DNA of 64,000 nt from Skeletonema tropicum (lineage: Eukaryota; Bacillariophyta; Thalassiosirophyceae; Thalassiosirales; Thalassiosiraceae): the NCBI GenBank assembly GCA_037178625.1, contig CM074133.1, positions 3,782,001 through 3,846,000 on the forward strand. The letters are read 5' to 3'. Numbering within the stretch: the stretch's first letter is position 1; each line of letters starts with the position of its first letter. Below, one piece after another: positions 60,001 through 64,000 of the stretch. A program made the translations under genes and the position numbers. The notes under the pieces are model-generated. The model was given only the letters and a program-made list of their open reading frames with translations, was not told where the DNA came from and did no database searches.

Positions 60001-61374
60001 GAACTACAATACTGGTTGAACGCAGCGGTAGCAAGCAGGCAAGCTGCGGGGGATGAATCAGGCGGGCTTTTAGAGCCTCCTTCTGGGCAAGTCACGACTG
60101 GTGCCAAGCAACGAGAAGATCGCAAATCAAAGCCACAGGGTACTTCAAAGACTGCCGCACCTGCGCGCAAACCAAAAGCACTCGCTCCCATCTTTCTCCC
60201 GAAAAAAGCAAGGCGTACAGCCCAGCCGAGCGCCCTACCTACCCAGCCTCCTACAACTCTACCACCGGCTGTGAGTCCGCAACAACAGGACCGCATTGGG
60301 CTTCTGCAAAGGAACTCGGATGAAGACTTACACCGATGTCAAGTTGGAGCCCTTTTGCGGGATGTGCCAGCTAATTTTCAGTTATGCCTCCAAGGAGGGG
60401 ACAAGGTTCGGCGTGATGCAATGCGGTCTTTGCGACCCCCTCAGTGGCTCAATGATGAAGTTATCAATGGCTATCTCCTAAGAGTCCTCCTCCCAAAGGT
60501 GAATCGGCAACACGTCTACATCTTCAACTCATTCTTCATGTCAACCCTCCTACGTACGGGGGCTGACGGCAGGTCTGCTCCGTCCTACAACTTTGACGGC
60601 GTTAAACGCTGGGGAAATCGTTTAAGGAGGAAGAATAAGATTTTGGGAGTGAAAGAGATCTTCGTGCCGATCAACCACTCTAGAACTCACTGGCTATTAC
60701 TCAGGGCGAATACAGAAACAAAGGTTATTACCCTGTGGGATTCCCAAGGTAGGAAGCCGGGCAATCAATTGTATCTGACTACAATGTTAAGGTATTTGGG
60801 GGACAAATACAGTGAACTTCACGGGGTACCGAGTGACGATTGGAAAGCAGAGTGGTCACTAGTAGATGCCTCCAACAATTCTCCGAAACAAACCAATGGA
60901 CACGACTGTGGATTGTTTGTCCTCGCTAATGCGACTATGCTGGCTCAGCAGATCCCTCTGTCCCCTTCCTCGTACAATGAGGGAGATTTCCAGCTGTTAG
61001 ACACCCGAAGTAGGGTGGCGATGCTGTTGTGGCTAGCGAGTACCAACAGGCCTGTACCACCTGCAGTACGGGCAGTCCAATCGAGGCGGCGTCAACGCCC
61101 AACACAGAGCAATGAGAGGAGCCGAAATGGCCAATCTAAGATCAAACCGCTTCCAGCAAAGAAAGCTTCTGCCGCAGTCAAGCACTCAAAAGGCAAGGAG
61201 CGCGCAAAGCGACGTTGCCTTGATGTTAAGGGCAAAGTATTGGAATGCAAACAGTGTGGGAAAACATTTTCGCCATCAGAGTGTATTAACATGGGTATTA
61301 GTCACTTACGTCAACAAACACTTCAAGATCATGCAGATAGCAGTAAAGAAGACGCACCAGACTCTTCAACAAAC
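54058..61374 (+). CDS. LINE ORF2: APE endonuclease, RT, RNase H, zinc knuckle, Ulp1-type protease
   Basis: 2439 codons without a stop. APE-type endonuclease at about 150-420: LNINGL (N154), LQETNT (E187), MMDANEN, IDGIWIS, GDHRPVVVD (D407, H408). Reverse transcriptase: VAQVDAAQCYDR (D884) and YVDD (993-996). RNase H: TDGSYMK (D1528), YRGEQLG (E1572), CDNKGT (D1602), HVKAHQD, D1668. Zinc knuckle CPNCGCFETADHLNRC from 1787. After a Lys/Pro-rich linker comes a Ulp1/C48-type protease: WLNDEVINGYL (W2130), THWLLL (H2211), WDSQG (D2228), GHDCGLF (C2284). A CxxC (CKQCGKTF) lies near the end. All catalytic residues are present. No stop: the frame runs on into the Helitron part. Confidence 0.85.
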
Positions 61375-64000
61375 ATGAAAAAGGAATGGCTCGATCAAGC
61401 AGCGATTCGCTACCCTTTTGATTTTGAAGAGGAAGGAAGTCCTACTGAAGCGCTGAAACAACAACACATCATAATGGATGCGGACGGAGACGGAGATGGA
61501 GCCAACGAACAAGAACAAGTAACTCATGAATGGCTACATGATAGAAACCTACGCAGGGACCTCCTGCATCTTGTTTTTGACGAGCATGATTATACACATC
61601 GGGGAACATGTTTCAAGGGTGGGAAAGCAGAATGCAGAGGGCATTTGCCAGAGATGGCAAGTGAAGATTCCATCATTTTCGACAATGAAGCAATAGCTGG
61701 CGTGAAAGAAGGCCTGAGAGACGATGATCATCGTAACACAAGCGACGCCAATGGGGTCAAGGTCATCCTTCATCACCATCTGAATGGTGAGGTAGAAGAA
61801 AAATCTCAGTATGCAATCTTACCGAAAAGACAGAATGGCAGTCAGTTTCTCAACCAACACAGCTTGGCGATTTCAGATGTTATTGGAAGCAATACCAATG
61901 TAACACTGGGTGATTGGAGCCACTCCTATTACACCACGCTGTACAAGTCCAAAGACACACAATCCGAAGACAAGATGGCATACCGTCGAGTCCATGCCTC
62001 AATGGCCAGGAGGCTGTATAGAGCACATGAACACCAGCAACATAGAGATCGACAAGAAAATGAGGAGAAGGAGGAGGAGAGAATGCAGAACCAGCCAGCA
62101 GAAGATGTCACAGCCACAGCTCTAGCAGAAGGCAGCACAACCACAGACAAAGATGACGGCGAAGAGGAACATGCCTGCTTTGTTGAAGGACTCGGGAGAA
62201 TAATTACCGGGGTGAACGCATTTCTTTCCAGAGACGTTGTAAGCTCCACTATGGCCCACTTACTGATCTCCCAAGGGGGAGAAAGGTTCACTTACTCACA
62301 TGATTTCGATCACATTTCACTTCAAAACATGGAGAATGTACTAGAAGAGAAGGAAGGCATGCATTTCCGTTTGCGGAGGAATTGGAACGACGACACAAAG
62401 GAAACAATTGCATGGGCTGATTGCTCGACTTACGACTACATTCACAGGCCAACCGAGCTCAACAACTTGTGCCTTTACGAGTACACAATGTGGTACAAAA
62501 AGGAATACAAGAGCTTCAAGCAATTGAACGCCAGGAGCAAAAGCACTACTACCACATCCTACAAGTTTGCCGACCTCCACCAAGGTCAAAAATATTGCTA
62601 CCTTACGAGACGAACACATCCAGTCATTCCCATCATATACATGGCCACAGACCTTTGCGACGTGAAGTCATTAGATGTGCTTGAGGATATCCCCAACAGT
62701 GGAACTGTGCAGCACAGAGAAAGGTACGCAAAAACAGCAATGCTGCTATTCTATCCATTCAGCAAAGCAGAAGATTTGGTGAAGAATGGGACCTACTGGC
62801 AAAAGTTTGTTGATGTAGGAGGGACGAAAGAGTATAGTGAAGCGATCATCGACGACACACTTGGTTTGAATCCATTGTCAAAACAATTTTGGAACCGCGG
62901 TAGGATGATTCTGGAAAACATTGAAACGAGGCGCATGGCCGAAAAGGAAATGAAACGACCCAAAAGCAAGATCACATACTTGACGGACACTCCAAAGAGT
63001 ACTGGGAAACGAAAGAGAGAAAACGTGGACAACGATGATGGATATGATATTGACATAAGTGACTTCTTTGATAATATGAATGACGAGGGTTTACAGCAAT
63101 TCCAAGCCTTAGAATCACGGCCACTTGCTGACGCCGACCTCAGGTCTCATGCCAAGATAATGAAAAGAGCAAATGTTCGTGCATGTAGCGCTATCAAAAC
63201 TCACGTTGATGACAATGTGTCCGTACTTGCAACTGCAAACAAGCCATCGACATCAACCACAAATTCAGAGCACACTCAAAACAACGCCGACGCCAACAAT
63301 CATCAACAGCAGCAGTCCGCATCCTACAATGTTCGTGTCCGATATGAGGACATCCTCACTTTCATTCAAGGATCTTTGCTTGTTAGTAGCAGTGATAAAG
63401 GTACCTTTGATAGAGACATGGATGATGAAGATGGAGATGGAGATGGAGAAGAACCTTCATCGTTAAAGTTAAGGCAGCAATGTCTCAAACAGATTCCCAC
63501 CATGTACGAGATTGCAAGGGGCAAGAGCAGTAAGTACAACCTCGACAACAAACAATTTATTGCCTATCAAATAGTGTGTTGTACATTTCTGCTCCAGCTC
63601 GTCATGGAGGGAAATCACTATGATACCAAGCTTGGAGAATTGCTAGGAGCAACGCTCGGTCCCTTGGCGGAAAGCGTGCAACATACAAAAGACAGTCTAG
63701 TCCGGGATCTCAAAGCAAAGGGAGGAAAGGAGCACCTCGTTATGTTCATCACAGGTCCCGCTGGTTGTGGCAAGAGTACAACTATGGAAGCAGCCCAATA
63801 CTACTGTCACAGATTTTGCACTGCTATCGCAGCCGCCTTCAATGATTATACCTTCTACTTCACTGCAACGACTGGGTCAGCTGCAGCTCTCTTTGGAGGA
63901 ACAACAATCCACAGCGCAGCCCACTTGAACAAAAGTAGGATCAATGATGAGATGAGGGCTATTTGGCGCGATGATGTGCGAATCCTCATTATTGATGAAA
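61375..64000 (+). CDS. Helitron-type protein, Rep end and PIF1-like helicase (runs off window)
   Basis: Same frame as the LINE ORF2 and open to the window end. Seen in order: HDYTHRGTCFKGG, CRGHLP (the Cys/His element near the end of the Helitron Rep region), HSYYTTLYKSKDTQ (corresponding to the Rep tyrosine motif), DYIHRPTELNNLCLYEY, HRERYAKTAMLLFYPF (Rep-helicase linker), then the helicase with Walker A GPAGCGKST (63754) and Walker B ILIIDE at the last bases. The HUH metal-binding motif that should precede the Cys/His element is absent here and in 52131-53111. Helitrons replicate by rolling circle with Rep and helicase in one protein. Confidence 0.75.
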   Translation, partial: MKKEWLDQAAIRYPFDFEEEGSPTEALKQQHIIMDADGDGDGANEQEQVTHEWLHDRNLRRDLLHLVFDEHDYTHRGTCFKGGKAECRGHLPEMASEDSIIFDNEAIAGVKEGLRDDDHRNTSDANGVKVILHHHLNGEVEEKSQYAILPKRQNGSQFLNQHSLAISDVIGSNTNVTLGDWSHSYYTTLYKSKDTQSEDKMAYRRVHASMARRLYRAHEHQQHRDRQENEEKEEERMQNQPAEDVTATALAEGSTTTDKDDGEEEHACFVEGLGRIITGVNAFLSRDVVSSTMAHLLISQGGERFTYSHDFDHISLQNMENVLEEKEGMHFRLRRNWNDDTKETIAWADCSTYDYIHRPTELNNLCLYEYTMWYKKEYKSFKQLNARSKSTTTTSYKFADLHQGQKYCYLTRRTHPVIPIIYMATDLCDVKSLDVLEDIPNSGTVQHRERYAKTAMLLFYPFSKAEDLVKNGTYWQKFVDVGGTKEYSEAIIDDTLGLNPLSKQFWNRGRMILENIETRRMAEKEMKRPKSKITYLTDTPKSTGKRKRENVDNDDGYDIDISDFFDNMNDEGLQQFQALESRPLADADLRSHAKIMKRANVRACSAIKTHVDDNVSVLATANKPSTSTTNSEHTQNNADANNHQQQQSASYNVRVRYEDILTFIQGSLLVSSSDKGTFDRDMDDEDGDGDGEEPSSLKLRQQCLKQIPTMYEIARGKSSKYNLDNKQFIAYQIVCCTFLLQLVMEGNHYDTKLGELLGATLGPLAESVQHTKDSLVRDLKAKGGKEHLVMFITGPAGCGKSTTMEAAQYYCHRFCTAIAAAFNDYTFYFTATTGSAAALFGGTTIHSAAHLNKSRINDEMRAIWRDDVRILIIDE

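Larger units (their letters stand above)
53108..61374 (+). mobile_element. LINE retrotransposon (ORF1 plus ORF2) inserted in the Helitron-type gene
   Basis: About 8.3 kb. Candidate target duplication ATGAAAAA at 53100-53107 and 61375-61382. ORF1 (53165-54058) and ORF2 (54058 onwards) overlap as TAATG. No poly(A) or 3' UTR is seen before the right flank, which is odd for a complete LINE and suggests a 3'-truncated or recombined copy. Boundaries are inferred from the flanking repeat and from the switch in domain content. Confidence 0.65.

Noticed and set aside
54331..60296. Many minus-strand frames opposite the LINE ORF2
   Set aside because: The plus strand has every expected catalytic motif; minus frames have none.

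Overview
This window looks like nuclear DNA from a unicellular alga, most likely a centric diatom. The evidence is a family of MYND plus RING-like plus Sel1 genes, a BspA-like/DUF285 surface protein, a rhodanese gene with one spliceosomal intron whose N-terminus resembles a plastid-targeting presequence (SGFSP), and many eukaryotic mobile elements (two LINEs, a tRNA-derived SINE, a Helitron relative, TIR transposons and MITEs). The species call is inference. No prokaryotic operons, CRISPR arrays, rRNA or functional tRNA genes were seen.

Layout. 1-21 kb: a minus-strand array of MYND/RING-like/Sel1 genes (1196-2110, 3231-4148, 8346-9263, 15725-16645, 18646-19566). Several sit in a repeated cassette of about 1.8 kb: a GAATTC/CTCGAG edge motif, a plus-strand relic of a Gly/Ser-rich repeat protein, a conserved tail, the convergent MYND gene and its 5' module. 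Two cassettes have lost their MYND gene. Between them are a split transposon-type gene (5951-7449), a 121-bp MITE, a 1.07-kb Harbinger-like MITE and other inverted repeats. 21.2-26.2 kb: a segment with two MYND/Sel1 genes, a sirtuin and a Sel1 pseudogene split by a SINE. It is repeated almost exactly at 42.8-47.8 kb. 26.6-38.4 kb: a MYND stub, the large BspA-like gene (28054-32226), plus-strand MYND/Sel1 genes (33909, and 37473 which is frameshifted) and the rhodanese gene. 40.2-42.8 kb: a 5'-truncated LINE whose RNase H has a stop codon at the catalytic Glu and whose 3' tail is shared with the SINE.

47.8-64 kb is a nest of transposons. A TIR transposon with TA target duplication (48704-51930) sits inside tandem copies of the 5' region of a Helitron-type gene; another copy of the same sequence without the insert lies at about 48220-48240. 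The Helitron gene (from 52131) is itself interrupted by a LINE (about 53108-61374) flanked by ATGAAAAA on both sides. The LINE has ORF1, then an ORF2 joined to it by TAATG, with APE-type endonuclease, reverse transcriptase, RNase H, zinc knuckle and a Ulp1-type protease domain. ORF2 has no stop codon: I read frame 1 codon by codon from 54058 to 64000 and it runs straight into the downstream half of the Helitron protein, up to the helicase Walker A and B motifs at the window edge. This fused frame of at least 3314 codons is the most unusual object here.

The MYND/Sel1 genes probably encode zinc-finger scaffold proteins; their job cannot be read from sequence. The array grows and decays by cassette duplication, deletion, frameshifts and transposon insertion, so many relics are fragments of the same family.
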